A stretch of 64,000 bases of DNA from Rhizomys pruinosus (Eukaryota > Chordata > Mammalia > Rodentia > Spalacidae). The notes beneath the pieces were generated by a model. It was not told where the DNA came from. It saw nothing but the letters and a program-made list of their open reading frames with translations, and made no database searches. Each line of letters begins with the position of its first letter. Position 1 is the stretch's first letter. This document shows positions 1 through 11,267 of the stretch, piece after piece. The stretch is taken from the NCBI GenBank assembly GCA_009823505.1, contig VZQC01008071.1, positions 492,550-556,549 on the forward strand. Direction: 5' to 3'. The translations under genes were made by a program, and so were the position numbers.

Positions 1-600
1 TTACGTTAGTTTAGGGATGTAGCAGTCTTGGGGTTTTCCCTAAGATCTGTGTCCTTGCCAGCCATGTGTATTTGGCTTTGTTTATAGTACCACACATGAC
101 TTTCCCCCCATTGAGTGGGCTTTTAGTCCAATTAGGTAGCTATTGATTGCCCCAAGATAAAAGTGTCACTGCCTCACCAGAGTTGTATGCTGTACTGGTC
201 ACTGACATGGTTATTTGGTCTTGAACTGCTATTGGACCACTGATTGATGCTCTCCCTCGGCAGCTTGTACCATACCGTGCTCTCCACAGCTATGAGAGCG
301 AGCCTTCAGGACAAATGGCCTCCAGGGCAGTTCCAGCTCTGTTGCTCCAAATCCTCTGTCTGAAGTATGTCCTGTCTTCAGCAATGGGCTCTTACCTTCA
401 GGTCTGGGAGGCGATCAAGGGCTGTGGAAATGGCCTGTGTAATTTGGGGAATTTCTTGGACTACCCTGGCCAACAATTCAAAGGAAGGTTTCTCCTGTCT
501 GGCACTGTTTCTTGTTATATAGCTTTCAGCTATACACATGAACTCGTGTAGAGATATACGTGTAATTTGTCTTTAGGTTGTTGGACTAATATGATTCCCT
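1..600. repeat. Diverged rodent repeat, copy 1 (possibly L1 Lx 3' UTR-like)
   Basis: Shares an ordered series of short matches with 1640-2180, including a stretch about cDNA-like 'cttcagcaat' followed by 'tcttac', and with 9500-9700. This shows a dispersed repeat family. From memory it resembles sequence next to rodent Lx-type L1 3' ends, but I cannot exclude an ERV internal region. The open frame at 315-551 has no recognisable domain and I do not treat it as a gene. Confidence 0.4.
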
Positions 601-1640
601 CTGGCTTTTTACACTAGCTAGGCATTATCTCTCCTCTCTCGCTCTCTCCCTGTCTAGCCCTCCCTCCATGCCTTCCCCATTGAAACTGCCCCCTTTTCTC
701 TTTTGATAACACTAGTCTCCGATAGCCTCACTTCTCTTGATTTCCTTCTTTCCATTTAGTCCCCAAGTTTTCCTGATGATGCCCATTCTGACTAGGGAGA
801 CATAGAATCTGAATGTGAATTTATCTACTGTCTAAAGATGTTGATCACTTTTAAATCTATTTATTCACCATTGGAATTTGTTCTTTTCAGAATTTTGTCT
901 ACAGTTAAATAGCCCTTAAATTTTTTCCTATTTTTCTTTTAATTAAATTTGATCTTTGACATTTTATATGTTTAAAATGCATACCAGTTACGCTCATCTT
1001 CCACTTCTGTCAGCCCTCCCTCCTCCCTGCAAATCTCTTTTCCACATTCATGTCTTCTTGTTTGTTTTCTGACCCACTGACACCCACCAAGGCCATCTGT
1101 GTGAACGTGGGTTTGAAACTATCATTTGGCGCTTGTGGGCTGACCAGTTTGTACTCAGCGAAGACAGTGACTTCCGCTGTCCCAGGATCTTTCAGTTTGC
1201 AGCAGGGTGGGATAGGCCCGTGAGTGGCTGCTGACAAGCGAGTTCTTGTGGAGGTCCCTGCAGGCAACTGCAGCTGCTGTGAGGCGGAGATTGGAGTGAC
1301 TGTCGTGATGGGGCTTCATAGCCCTTCTCCCTAGGTCCTGGCTCTTATATTCTTTTTGCCTTCTCTTCTTCAAGCCTTAGAGAGGTGACTATAAATGTCT
1401 CATTTAGGAATGAGTGCTCAACTGTCACTTATTCTCAGCATTTTGAACAACCAGGAGTTTCTGCATTTGCCACGATTCACTACAAAGAAAATGAAAGTTC
1501 ATTAAGCCTGAGAGTATCCTTTGTCTATGGGCGTAAACATAGATATCTAGAAGGCAGTTTGACACTATGTCAACTTAACTAAACAATAGTAGTAAGTTTC
1601 CCGCTAGGGTTTATGCTGGGTGTATACTTTGTATGGGGGG
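600..1640 (-). mobile_element. Probable old L1 (Lx-like) 3' region, antisense
   Basis: Pyrimidine-rich sequence (600-1060), then a segment (1080-1600) that resembles remembered rodent L1-associated 3' sequence, with the words 'ctggctctta' and 'gcagctgctgtgag'. Short frames at 1010-1582 are not conserved coding sequence as far as I can see. Confidence 0.4.
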
Positions 1641-2180
1641 GTGTGGTCGAGATAAGTTCTCACTATGTAGCCCCATCTGGCCTGGAACTCACAATGTAGA
1701 CCATCCCGAGCTTACCTCAATCTCACAGCAATCTGCCTGTGCCTGCCTACTGAGTGCTAGATTAAACGTGTGTGCCATACCTTTGACTGAGTTTATAGTA
1801 CAATGTATGGTAACCTCAAATCCAACTGGAGAACAGGTGGTTACCCCACACACAGACATGCCACTATTGCACAAGTGAGCACATATTGCCTGGCCAGGAA
1901 ACAAGTTCAAAGTGTTCACAGCTTTTCTCCCTAGCAGCCTTCCAGCACTAGGATTCAAGTTTATGGCTCAGTTCCAGATTATTTCCTCTATGTCTGCAAC
2001 CAAACTGTGTGGTGTCTTCAGCAATAGTGTCTTATCACCTAGTTCTGATAGGCAACCAAGAGGAATGCCAAGAGCCTGTATTGTTCTGTGGGCCTCAGAG
2101 GCCTCCCTGACCAATAACCCATGTAGAGGTATCCCACACTTGGCACTGGATTTCTGTTTAATAACCCTACTTCCTATGAG
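1640..2180. repeat. Diverged rodent repeat, copy 2
   Basis: Second copy of the family seen at 1-600, in the same orientation. It has 'tgtcttcagcaat' near 2018 and a following block that recurs at 9560-9690 inside the retrovirus-like element. Confidence 0.4.
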
Positions 2181-2187
2181 CAAGTTA

Positions 2188-2540
2188 ATGAGTATCTGCA
2201 AGTATGTCTGCAGTAGGACAGAGTCCAATGGACATATAAATGAGTATCTGCAAGTATGTCTGCAGTAGGACAGAGTCCTATGGATATATAAATGAATGTT
2301 TGCGGGCCAAGAGTGGTGGCGCATGCCTTTAATCCTAGCACTTGGGAGGCAGAAGCAGGTGGATCTTTGTGAGTTCAAGCACAGCCTGGTCTACAGAGCA
2401 AGTTCCAGGACAGCTGGGGCTACAGGGAGACCCTGTCTTGAAAAGACCAAAAAAAAAAAAAAAAGAGTATTTGCAAGTATATCTGCAGTAGAACAGAGTC
2501 TTTTGGGTATATACCCAGATAAAGCTGGACTGTAGGGCAG
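2188..2540 (-). mobile_element. L1 ORF2 3' fragment with 52-bp tandem copies
   Basis: Antisense L1 sequence ('gggtatataccca' near 2507 is an ORF2 3'-end landmark). A 52-bp unit starts at 2188 and 2240. A third copy starts near 2292 and is split by the B1 at 2302, resuming at 2465. Confidence 0.6.
2302..2464 (+). mobile_element. B1 SINE
   Basis: 7SL-derived body with 'ggtggcgcatgcctttaatc', 'agcctggtctacag' and an A-rich tail. It interrupts the third copy of the 52-bp L1 tandem repeat. Confidence 0.9.
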
Positions 2541-2576
2541 TTCTGGTTTTTTTTTTTTTAATCATTACATTCTCTT

Positions 2577-2814
2577 TTTTATTTTATTTATTTTTGTATG
2601 TGTATGAATGTACTGTCTGCATGTAGGTTTGTGCACCCGTGTCGTGCAATGCCGCAGAGGTCAGAAGAGGGTGTGGGATTCCCCTGGAACTGGAGTTCTC
2701 CTGGAATTGAAGTTACAGATGGTTCTCAGCCGCCATGTGCATGCTGGGGATTGAACCCGGGTCCTCTGCAAGAGCGGTCGGTGCTCCCAACCACTAGGCC
2801 ATCTCTCCAGCCCA
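2577..2814 (-). mobile_element. Long-form B2 SINE
   Basis: Antisense B2 with A/T-rich tail on the left and 'catctctccagccc' (tRNA-like head) on the right. It carries the internal duplication of the 'ggaactggag/ggaattgaag' type. 'agggcagtt' at 2534 and 2815 is a possible TSD. Confidence 0.9.
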
Positions 2815-2823
2815 AGGGCAGTT

Positions 2824-4041
2824 GTTTTTAATTTTATTCACTATCAGGGTATCTTCCTTTTCTTGTTATTTTTATTTGATTGTTTTACATATGCCACTTT
2901 TGCACACCCTTTATTATTGTCGGCCCTCCCTCCTCCTATCCCCTCTCCCCTGATTCCACTCTGCATGAACCCTTATACTCCAATATTCCCTTTCTCTATT
3001 TTCATCTTGCCCCTATTATACTACCTGTCTCCCTTAGGGCAACCCCCTCAGTGTCCTCTTTGTAGTTTTCTAGCATCCATGGGTACTCCATGGTAACCAC
3101 ACATAGCTAAAAACTTGAAGCTAGGATCATATATGAGAGGGAATACTTCTGAATCTGGGTTATCTCATTCAGTATAATATTTGACAGTTTCATAAATTTA
3201 CTTTAAAATTTAACAATTTTATTTTTCTTTACAAATGAACAAAATTCCACTCTCTATATGTACCACATTTTCATTTATCCATTCATTGGTTGATAGACAC
3301 CTAGGCTGAGTCCATTTCCCAACTATTCTAACTAGAGCAGCAATGAACATGGATGTGCAGGTGTCCCTGAGTAAGTTGTAGGGACTTTGGGTATATGCCC
3401 AGGACAGCATCACTAGTTCATATGGTAGTGTATTGAGAAACATTAGCCCAATTTTATTGTTTTTGTTGTTTTCTTGTTTCATTGAGTTCTTTGGGTTTTC
3501 TAAATACTAATCTGTCACATGTATGGCTGGCAAAGATTTTCTCCCATTCTATAGACTGTATCTTCACTTAATTAGTCATTTCCTATGTTGCATAGACTTT
3601 TTTTTTCATAAAGTCTAATTTGTCAATTGTTTCATTTTCCAAGCAACTGGAATCCCATTCAGAAAATCTTGCCTATGCCTATATTTTTAGTGTTTCCACT
3701 GACAAAAAGTAGCATTTTCTGAGATTCAAGTCTAACATTAAGGTCTTTTATCCATTTGGAGTTGATTTTTGTGCATGGTAAGAAACAAGGATCTAATTTC
3801 ATTCTTCTATACACACACACCAGTTTTCCCAGCATCATTTGTTAAAGAAGCTGTTTTTTTTCCCAATGAATATTTTTGGCATCTTTATCAAAAATCACAT
3901 GGCTAAAGCTATGTGGGTCTATATCTGGATCTTCTGTTCTATGCTACATGCCAGTACGGGATGTGTGTGTGTGTGTGTGTGTGTGCGTGTGTGTGTGTGT
4001 GTGTGTATCTGTCTGTCTGTCCATCTGTCTGTGTGTGTGTG

Positions 4042-4074
<33 letters not shown>
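2824..4074 (-). mobile_element. L1 3' UTR and ORF2 C-terminal part
   Basis: Antisense L1: pyrimidine-rich 3' UTR (2880-3010), then ORF2 3' end. The minus frame at 3219-3482 reads MFIAALVRIVGKWTQPRCLS, close to the known L1 ORF2p C-terminal sequence. The frame is broken before and after, so this is a dead copy. Confidence 0.85.
3961..4074 (+). repeat. (GT)n(CTGT)n(GA)n compound microsatellite
   Basis: Runs of GT, then CTGT units, then GT, then about 12 GA units. Overlapping open frames rich in C/V or R/E come from this repeat and are not genes. Confidence 0.98.
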
Positions 4075-4075
<1 letters not shown>

Positions 4076-4079
4076 GTGG

Positions 4080-4400
4080 GAGAGACAGGCAGTGTGTGAG
4101 TGGGATCTGTGTGCACAGTGATGCGTACACATGTGCAGACCAGTGGGCAGTCTTAGGTGTTGTTCCTCGGGAGCCATCCACCGTGTGTTTTTGAGACAGG
4201 GTCTCTCATTCACATGCTGTTCACTGATTAGGCTCCGCTGGCTTGCGGTTCCCAGGGATCTGCTGGTTTTCACTTCTCCAGGATTTGTATTATAAACATG
4301 TACCACCATGCTTAGCATTTTGACAGGGGCCCAGGGTACTGAACTCAGGTCATCAAGTTTACACAACAAAAATTTACCAACTAGATATTTCTTAGTCCCC
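4080..4400 (-). mobile_element. B4-type (B1 + ID composite) SINE
   Basis: Contains 'gagacagggtctctca' (B1-derived part, antisense) followed by an ID-like right part ending near 4399. Diverged. It sits inside the antisense L1, whose sequence resumes at about 4405. Confidence 0.65.
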
Positions 4401-4404
4401 ATGG

Positions 4405-4636
4405 TAGTGATTTGTACCAATGACCCCAGTAATATAAATTGATATAAGACATTGATATCAGCCTTATTTTTTGTTCAGAATTGTTTTGACTATCCAAGAT
4501 CTTCTGAAATTTAAGGTTTTTATTTTCTATTTCTTTGAAGAATGAAGTTAACAAGTTTTGATGAGAGTTGAATTAAATCTGTTATTTGCTTTTGATAAGA
4601 TAGCCATTTTCACAATATTGATCTTTCCAATCTATG
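4405..4636 (-). mobile_element. L1 ORF2 fragment (continuation)
   Basis: Antisense ORF2 sequence continuing the copy from 2824, ending 'gatctttccaatc' just before a B2. It resumes at 5212. Confidence 0.75.
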
Positions 4637-5211
4637 TTTTTAATGTGTATGAGTATATTGCCTGCATGTATATAAGTGCACCCATGTTGTGCAGTGCCCA
4701 CAGAGGTCAGAAGAGGGCATCGAATTCCCCTGGAACTGGAGTTATGGACAATTGTCACCTACTGTGCTGGATAGCTTTGGTGTCAACTTGACACAGGTTA
4801 GGGAGCCTCAGTTAGGGAGTTGGCTCCATTGGATTGGCCAATGTGGGAGGACCCGGCCCGCAGTGGGTGGTGCCACCCTGGGCAGGTTGTTGTGTACAGT
4901 AGAAGGGGGCGGGCTGGGCGTGGGCCAGGGGAGCAAGCCAGTGAACAGCATTCCTCCATGGCCTGTGCTTCGGCTCCTGCCTCCAGGTTCCTGCCCTGAG
5001 TTCCTGCCTTGGGTTCGCCGAGTGATGAACTACAACCCAGGAGATGTGAGCTGAATAAACCCTTTCCTCCCCAAGTTGGTGTCGGTCAGAGTGTTTTGTC
5101 ATAGCAATGGAAGACAAACCAGAACACCTACCATGTGGTGCTGGGAGTCCAACCCAGGTCCTGTGTAAGATCAGCCAGTTCTCTCAGACGCTGTGCCATC
5201 TCTCCAGCCCC
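4637..5211 (-). mobile_element. B2 SINE split by an MT LTR
   Basis: Left part 4637-4762 (B2 tail and body) and right part 5127-5211 (body and head ending 'atctctccagcccc'). The two halves join perfectly once the LTR at 4763-5126 and one CCTAC copy are removed. Confidence 0.9.
4763..5126 (+). mobile_element. MT-type MaLR solo LTR
   Basis: 364 bp, starts TG and ends CA, flanked by CCTAC at 4758-4762 and 5127-5131 (5-bp TSD as expected for ERVL-MaLR). It has a CAAT-like box near 4835, GC-rich U3, and AATAAA at 5054. The opening 'tgtgctggatag' and 'gtcaacttgacaca' are MT-family hallmarks from memory. Confidence 0.92.
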
Positions 5212-5650
5212 TCATTCCATCTTTGAGTGTGTTCTTCAATTTCTCTGGAATGTTCAGTTTTTATTATAGAGGTCTTTCGCGTCCCTGGTTAGGTTTATCC
5301 TAAGTTTTTTTCTGTGCGCCATTTGCAAAGGGTTGTTTTCCTGATTTCCTCCTCATGTTTGTTTTTGGTGTGTAGGCAAGTTACTGGATTTTGTATGTTA
5401 ATTTTATATCCTGCATCGTAATTGAAAGTGTTTATTGGTTGTAAGAGTTTTCCAGTGAAGTGTTTAGAGTGTCCTATGTATAACATCAGATCATCTGCAA
5501 AGAACTCTTTGATGTATTTGTTTCTTATATGTATCTCTTTTATTTCCTTATTTTATAGTTCTGTTTGCGTGGAAACTTTTTCCACTCTGTGTCCTGAAAG
5601 AAGTGTCTGCCTTTATGATGAGGTGTATTTCTTGGCAGCAACAAGATCCT
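5212..5650 (-). mobile_element. L1 ORF2 fragment (continuation)
   Basis: Antisense ORF2 reverse-transcriptase-region sequence, in register with 4405-4636. The split B2 is therefore an insertion into this L1. Confidence 0.8.
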
Positions 5651-6190
5651 GATTTTTAAAATCCAGTCAGCATTAGGGAGTTGAGACAATGGCATTCAGA
5701 GTTGTCATTGAAAGGTGTGCGTTAATTGCTGACATTTCACGGTGCTTGATGTTTTCCTATTCCTCCAACATCAAACATCACATAAAGGAGGAATAAATGG
5801 GTGGAGAGAGAGCTGGATGTGGGTGTAGAGTAGGAAGGACTCTAGCCTGTTTGTCACTTGCAGTATTGGTCTCAGTGTCTTGGTGATCCTTTTCTGGCTC
5901 CCAGAAGGCTGTTTATGCCCAGGGTGGAAAGGTTCTTCCTTCAGGCCTTCCCTGGGAAGATCAGGTTTTACCTGTGGTCTGGCAAGTAGACAGAGCTTCA
6001 GGGGTGAAGTCTCACTCAAACACTGGTCACACCTCTGTCCTGTGCTTCAGGCACCCAGCTGCTAGTGCTGGTGCTGCCCTTGTGCAACCCTTCTGCTTTC
6101 TGATGAACTGCTTGGAACCATGTTTGGTTGCCTGTCAGATCCTGGCTCTGATCCAGTTTCCACCGTGCTCACTGCAGACACAAAGACTTC
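5650..6190. other. Possible L1 5' sequence, otherwise unassigned
   Basis: About 5660-5770 still looks like antisense L1 ORF2. 5800-6190 is GC-richer with no repeat I can name. Open frames at 5771-6219 lack recognisable domains. Confidence 0.3.
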
Positions 6191-6703
6191 TCTCACACAT
6201 TTTGGCAAAATTCTGCTAGCACAGATTCAACATAAACTCCTGTATCACTTACTTCGTTATAGTTTCCAGAGGTCTTTGAAGGGAGACACTACAACAGATA
6301 TCAGTGAGATTCGAAAAAAAAGAAAACAAAAAAGAATGGATGAATTTGTGGATACATAGGACTTCCCAAAATTAAGCCAATATGTCCTCAATAATTAAGT
6401 AGAGATCTATAACAAGCAATGAAATTGAAGCAGCAATATGAAATCTCTACTTGAAAAAGTCCAGGCCCAGATGAATTTGCTGCTGAATTCTGGAAGACCT
6501 TTGTTTCTCACATGACTCCATAAAACACAAAAGGAAAGAATACTACCAAACTCTTTACAAAGCCAGTGTTACACTGATATCAAAGACACAAAAGACGTAA
6601 CAAAGCAAGAAAAATATAGGTCAGTCTCCCTAAATGAACATAAATGTCAAACATAGGACTAAAATGCTTGCAAAGCAAATTCAAGAACATATCAAAAGAC
6701 CAC

Positions 6704-6915
6704 TTATGGCTGAAGATGTAGCTTAGTTGGTAGAGTCTTTGCTTCACAGCCACAAACACCTGGGTTCCACCCCAGCACTGCATGCGTGGTGGTCGCCCAT
6801 ATCCATAATCCATGCACTTGAGGGGGCAGACAAAAGGATCTGGAGTTTAAGACCATGCTCAGCTGCATGTGTGTGAGGCCAGCTTAGTCCATGAGACGCT
6901 GTGTCAAAAAATTTT
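6704..6915 (+). mobile_element. B4-type SINE (ID + B1)
   Basis: ID-like head with 'tagcttagttggtagagt' (A-box region) and 'gggttccacccc' (B-box region), then a diverged B1-like part ending in an A-rich run at about 6915. Confidence 0.75.
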
Positions 6916-6953
6916 AATATATTATAATAAATTTGAAAATCTGACCAAAACAA

Positions 6954-7085
6954 GGAGGACCAGTAAGATGGCTCCATGGTGAAGGCACTTGCTGCTAAGC
7001 CTGACAACCAGCTCCCAAAGTTGTTCTCTGATCTCCACATGTGTGTCATGGCATGCATGCATGTGTACATATGCACAGACACATT
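6954..7085 (+). mobile_element. B3-like SINE of the B2 superfamily
   Basis: Carries 'aagatggctccatgg', 'gctaagcctgacaacc' and 'gttctctgatctccacatg', diagnostic words of this family from memory. Ends at a (CATT)n run. Confidence 0.65.
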
Positions 7086-7100
7086 CATTCATTCATTCAT

Positions 7101-7349
7101 TTTTTTAATTTTTTTTATTTTATTTATTTCTGTATGTGCATGAATGTACTGTCCACATGCAAGTCTGTGCACCCGTGTCATGCAATGCCGCGGAGGTCAG
7201 AAGAGGGCATCGGATTCCCCTGGAACTGGAGTTCTCCTGGAATTGGAGTTTCAGACGGTTCTCGGCCACCATGTGGGTGCTGGGGATCGAGCCCTGGTCC
7301 TCTGCAAGAGCGGTCGGTGCTCTCAACCACTAGGCCATCTCTCCAGCCC
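7101..7349 (-). mobile_element. Long-form B2 SINE
   Basis: Antisense, near-consensus, with the internal duplication at about 7217-7255 and the head ending 'ctctccagcccc'. Confidence 0.93.
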
Positions 7350-8372
7350 CTCATTAATTTTTTTAAAAGTTCACTCACTACAATCAGATTGGCTTCATTC
7401 TAGTGATGGTTCAACATACATGAATCAATAAATGTATAAGGACTCAAGAACAGAAGCACATGATAATTAATCTCAATAGACACAGAGAAGACTTTGACAA
7501 AAATCCAAACTCCCTCCATGAGAAGATTGCTGTGGCAGCTAGGAATAGAACAAACATATCTTCACATAAAGGCTAACTACCGTAAACAGAGCCCACATTA
7601 GACTGAATGGGGAAAAACTAGAAACACCTCCATTAAAATAAGTAACAAGACAAAGATGTCTACTTCTTCTGCTCTTATTCAATACAGTACTGACAGTCTG
7701 AGAACAATTAGGAGAAGAAAAGCAAAAGAAATGGATACAATTAGAAGTTAAACTAGCGTTATTTGCACATAGTTTGATTCTGTACCTGAGACCCTAAAAA
7801 TTCTGTTAGAGAATTAATACCTAGAACACACAAAGAACTCAAAAACATGAAACAAGAAGTCACCCAACACACTCTATAAATAGACTAATTGAACAGTTCT
7901 CAAAAGAATAAATACACATGGCCAATCAACATGTGAAAACCGCCCAACATCATTAACCATCACAGAAGTGCAAACCAAATGACATTGAGATTTCATCTTA
8001 GTTAACTTACAGTGTCAGTCATTAAGAAAACCGGCAACCACAAAAGGTGGTATAGGTGTGGACAAAAGCCAACCCATATACCAGTGAGAATGTAAATTAG
8101 ACCAACCATTATAGAAATAAGTGTGGAGGTTTCTCAAAAAAAAAAAAACAAAAACCTACAAGAAGACCTATCATATAACCCAGTTATACACCTCTTGGAT
8201 AGTTACCTGAGGGAATGTGAGTCAGTATCCCAGATATACTTGCATGCCAGTGTTTGCTGTAGCACTGTTCACAATGGCTAAGTTATAGAACTATCCTAGG
8301 TTTCTAATCAGAGAAATAAATTCAGAAAATGAGTTACGTCTTCAAACAATGGAGTTTTTTTTTTTCAGCTAC

Positions 8373-8899
8373 TATGGCAAAGAATTTCTCCTGGGGGTTT
8401 CCCATGTGTAACATTCCACCTCTCCCTGCTGCTCTCAGTTCCCTAGTTACCAGGCAAAGCAAGGACCAGACTCTCCAATCTTAATTTTGAGATTAGAGCC
8501 TTCATTAGGCTTGCCTACAAAGTGAATGGAGACAGCATCTCTTACATGGCAAGCAGCAATTCCCCATTCCCACCATGACCACCCAGACCCAACATGAATT
8601 CTGTGTCCTCCACCCAGAATGGCTAGTTAGAAAGCACCCCCAGCCCTACATGGTGGACTTTTTATATGCCTCTGGCCCCAACATGGCGCCAGTGGTGTCC
8701 CAGAGTTCCATGTGCATTCTCAATGCTTGTGGAACGCAAGACATCAGTCTACTGGAAAGCAGACATCAGGGAAACTCAAGTCTCCCAGAAATCTCGCTGT
8801 GAGCTCGGCTTTGTCCTTAGCCCCTCCCTCTAAGTGAACCAGACTCCATATTTGTAATTTGCAGTTTGTCTACTTCAAAGAAGGTATATTTATTCCACA
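8373..8899 (-). repeat. 3' LTR of the retroviral element
   Basis: Aligns to the right LTR at both ends but contains about 120 bp (roughly 8555-8690) absent there. That extra part includes a minus-strand TATA-like box, CATATAAAAAG, at about 8658-8668. The open frame at 8575-8802 lies inside the LTR and is not a gene. Confidence 0.85.
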
Positions 8900-8949
8900 C
8901 TCTACCCCTATTCTTTGGCCCTTACACTCTGCCAACCTCTTCCACAAAA

Positions 8950-8997
8950 GTCCCTGGGCCTTGGGGGGGGGGAAAAAAAAAAAAAGAAAAATAATTT
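8950..8997. repeat. G/A-rich simple run in the ERV interior
   Basis: A run of G followed by a run of A and a T-run (8959-9001). Confidence 0.9.
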
Positions 8998-9499
8998 TTT
9001 TTTCTCTGAGGTGAGACACCAAACGCTCAGGTCTGTCCAAGTTCTGTTTCCAACAGATTTTGGGCTCATTTTAGGGATCTCCTTTTATTCCTACTAATAA
9101 AAACACAAATAGCAAGAAGCACAAACATTAACCATTATAAAAAGTCATGCTATAGGCATAAACACAGATGTTTGGATGGTATCTTAGTCAGGGCATCACA
9201 GCTCTTTAACAAAAGGATGGCAATAGCTTTCTATTGGGGCCCTATAAAGTCTCCTGGCACTAGGGGTCAAGCAGGCTTGCAGTATCAGTTGTGTGTCCCA
9301 CCCCCCCTCCCTATGGAGCAGTCCATAGATCCAATTGGAAATTTCCTGGGTGTTCATATACCAGGCTGCCACTTGTGCCACATCTTCTTTGGCATGTAAA
9401 AGTACAGCACATGAGGCCTGTAGTAGAACTTCAGGGACCATTTCTTTCCAGTGATCTGCATAGCATTCTCTAGCATGATCTAGTCAGGCTGTCCAGTAG

Positions 9500-9700
9500 T
9501 CAGGCAAGGTCCCAGCATAATCTCTCTTTCTCCTACTCACATCATGCCATATATTCAGCAATAGGGTCTTACTATCCATTTCTGTTGTGCACCCAATGTT
9601 ATAGGCAAATATTCCTCCTTTGTTTTGGGGGCCTCTAGAGCCTCCCTGGCCAACAGCTCCTGGTAGGGAAGCCCACACCTCGTACTGAAGTCTTTATCTA
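9500..9700. repeat. Third copy of the 1-2180 repeat family
   Basis: 'ttcagcaatagggtcttac' and 'gcctccctggccaaca' match blocks near 380-480 and 2015-2110. This segment is inside the retroviral element. Confidence 0.45.
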
Positions 9701-9858
9701 CCAGTTCATCTTATTGAAATATAAAGCTTCCAAGGATTCCATAGTTATACCAGGCCCTGGTTACCCCCCCCTTAATGATTTTACTCTTTATCTTTGTTTA
9801 TGAGGCATATTGGATATCTCTCCAACTGGTCTCACATCTGTAAAACACTCATTAGCTA

Positions 9859-10203
9859 TTAAATCAAACATAAACCAGGTCCAACATAACACAGGAAGAT
9901 TTTATCTATTTGTACCAGTTGTCTCAAAAGAGGCATGTTGGATACAACAGCATGAATGAGAGGCATCAATTCAGTTAGCGCTTCAGTGTCTGTAGTCAAT
10001 TCATTTAGCTCTTCAGTATCTGTAGTCATTTTCTTGAATCCATTTGGCATCCTGGGATTTTTACATGCAGCCTCCCTATATTTCTTTAACTCTGATAGAC
10101 TCATTGGGCCTGGCTCAAACTGTCTAGCCTTGCACAGGACCAAGGAGAAATAGCTGGTTAGCTGGTCAGGCAGGCCCTGGGCCTGATTTCTAGCTATAGT
10201 CAC
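9859..10203 (-). pseudogene. Open frame inside the ERV, 114 codons, unidentified
   Basis: Hydrophilic in the middle with an imperfect 10-residue duplication (TTDTEELNEL / TTDTEALTEL), caused by a 30-bp tandem repeat in the DNA (9966-10025). The C-terminal part is hydrophobic. I cannot match it to a retroviral protein. It may be a degenerate product or a chance frame. Confidence 0.25.
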
Positions 10204-10709
10204 AACACCTGCTTTGTTCTTCCTGACACCATCTGGCTTCTGGGGGAGGCTGTAGCAAACTGCTCTCCCCCCAGCAATATTTTTCTCAGCAGAGACTAAT
10301 ACTCTTTAAACTAGAGAGTTCATTATCCACACACCCCCTCCCCCAAAACTGTCTTTATACTTCCTATGCCTTTTGTGAACTGTTCTTCAGGCTTTAAAGC
10401 CTTCCAGAGGCTCTTCAGCATGGAATTTGGCTTTTAATCAATTTCTTCTTTAAGGACTTGGGCTTGACACAGATCCTGCCACTTTTGCTTCCTGGTAACC
10501 CAAACGGACTTCCTTTTTCTGTTTTGTCCTTTTTATATCTCCTCTGGGTTGTTTCACTCCTCTACAGACATATTTTATATATTGGTCTAAGTCACCTAGG
10601 TTTGACAAAGCCTCCCCCACTTTATAAAGACTGTCCCATCCAGGGACTCAGCACAGCCATTGAAGTTTCGTACCAATCTCAAAGTCGTCATTTAATCATT
10701 TAAGCAAGC

Positions 10710-10872
10710 CTTTTTTTTTTTTTTTTTGGTCTTTTTGAGACAGGGTCTCCCTGTAGCCTCAGCTGGCCTGGAACTCACTCTGTAGACCAGGCTGGCCTTG
10801 AACTCATGGAGATCTGCCTGCCTCTGCCTCCCAAGTGTTAGGATTAAAGGCATGTGCTACCACGACCAGCCT
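10710..10872 (-). mobile_element. B1 SINE inside the ERV
   Basis: T-tract, then 'gagacagggtctccctgtag' and the full antisense B1 body. It inserted after the retrovirus. Confidence 0.93.
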
Positions 10873-11045
10873 AAATCATTGACCCAGTGAACTGAGTACT
10901 ATATATTGCTCTTCTCATACCTGTCATTTTCCATCACCTGGTATTTATGGGAACCTCTACTGGGGATAACTATGTGTCTCTAATGGTTCTTATCAGCCAA
11001 TCCATTAGGGACTTATTCCCCCTGTTCTGTCTCAGACTATGCAGC

Positions 11046-11267
11046 TTATGTCTCAGGCAGGATGGTGGTTGTATTATGCAGCTTTCCTGCTTCTGCAGCA
11101 CTTAAAATAACTCTATCCACAACATGTCTCACAGCCTTACAAGTCACGCAGTGAGGGGCTTTTTTGCTGCCTGCTTGAAAGTCTTTCCCAATTCCAACAA
11201 CTCCAGTGCTGAGTATTCTCTGTCTTAGATTCCTGCACTGGCCCATCAGTAAAGCTACCATTAGCAT
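11046..11267 (-). pseudogene. Degenerate Gag-like fragment with a damaged zinc knuckle
   Basis: The 73-codon minus frame contains CVTCKAVRHVVDRV, which fits C-X2-C-X4-H-X4 but has V where the last zinc-binding C should be. Retroviral nucleocapsid knuckles are CX2CX4HX4C. Position about 640 bp downstream of the 5' LTR fits gag. The match is short and could be chance. Confidence 0.3.

Larger units (their letters stand above)
6190..8372 (+). mobile_element. L1 ORF2 sense remnant, left part
   Basis: Sense-oriented ORF2 sequence (polymerase to 3' end) with many stops and frameshifts, interrupted by B4, B3-like and B2 SINEs (6704-7349). The sequence reaches the ORF2 3' end and is cut at 8372 by the retroviral element. 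It resumes with GCTAC at 12312. Confidence 0.85.

Noticed and set aside
2598..2831. Recurring frame with RSEEGVGFPWNWSSPGI, found at about 15 places
   Set aside because: This is the antisense translation of the B2 SINE, not a conserved protein family.
3839..4420. Cys/Val-rich and Thr/His-rich frames
   Set aside because: Products of (GT)n and (GA)n.
8575..8802. 75-codon frame near the ERV edge
   Set aside because: Inside the LTR; the other LTR does not keep it.
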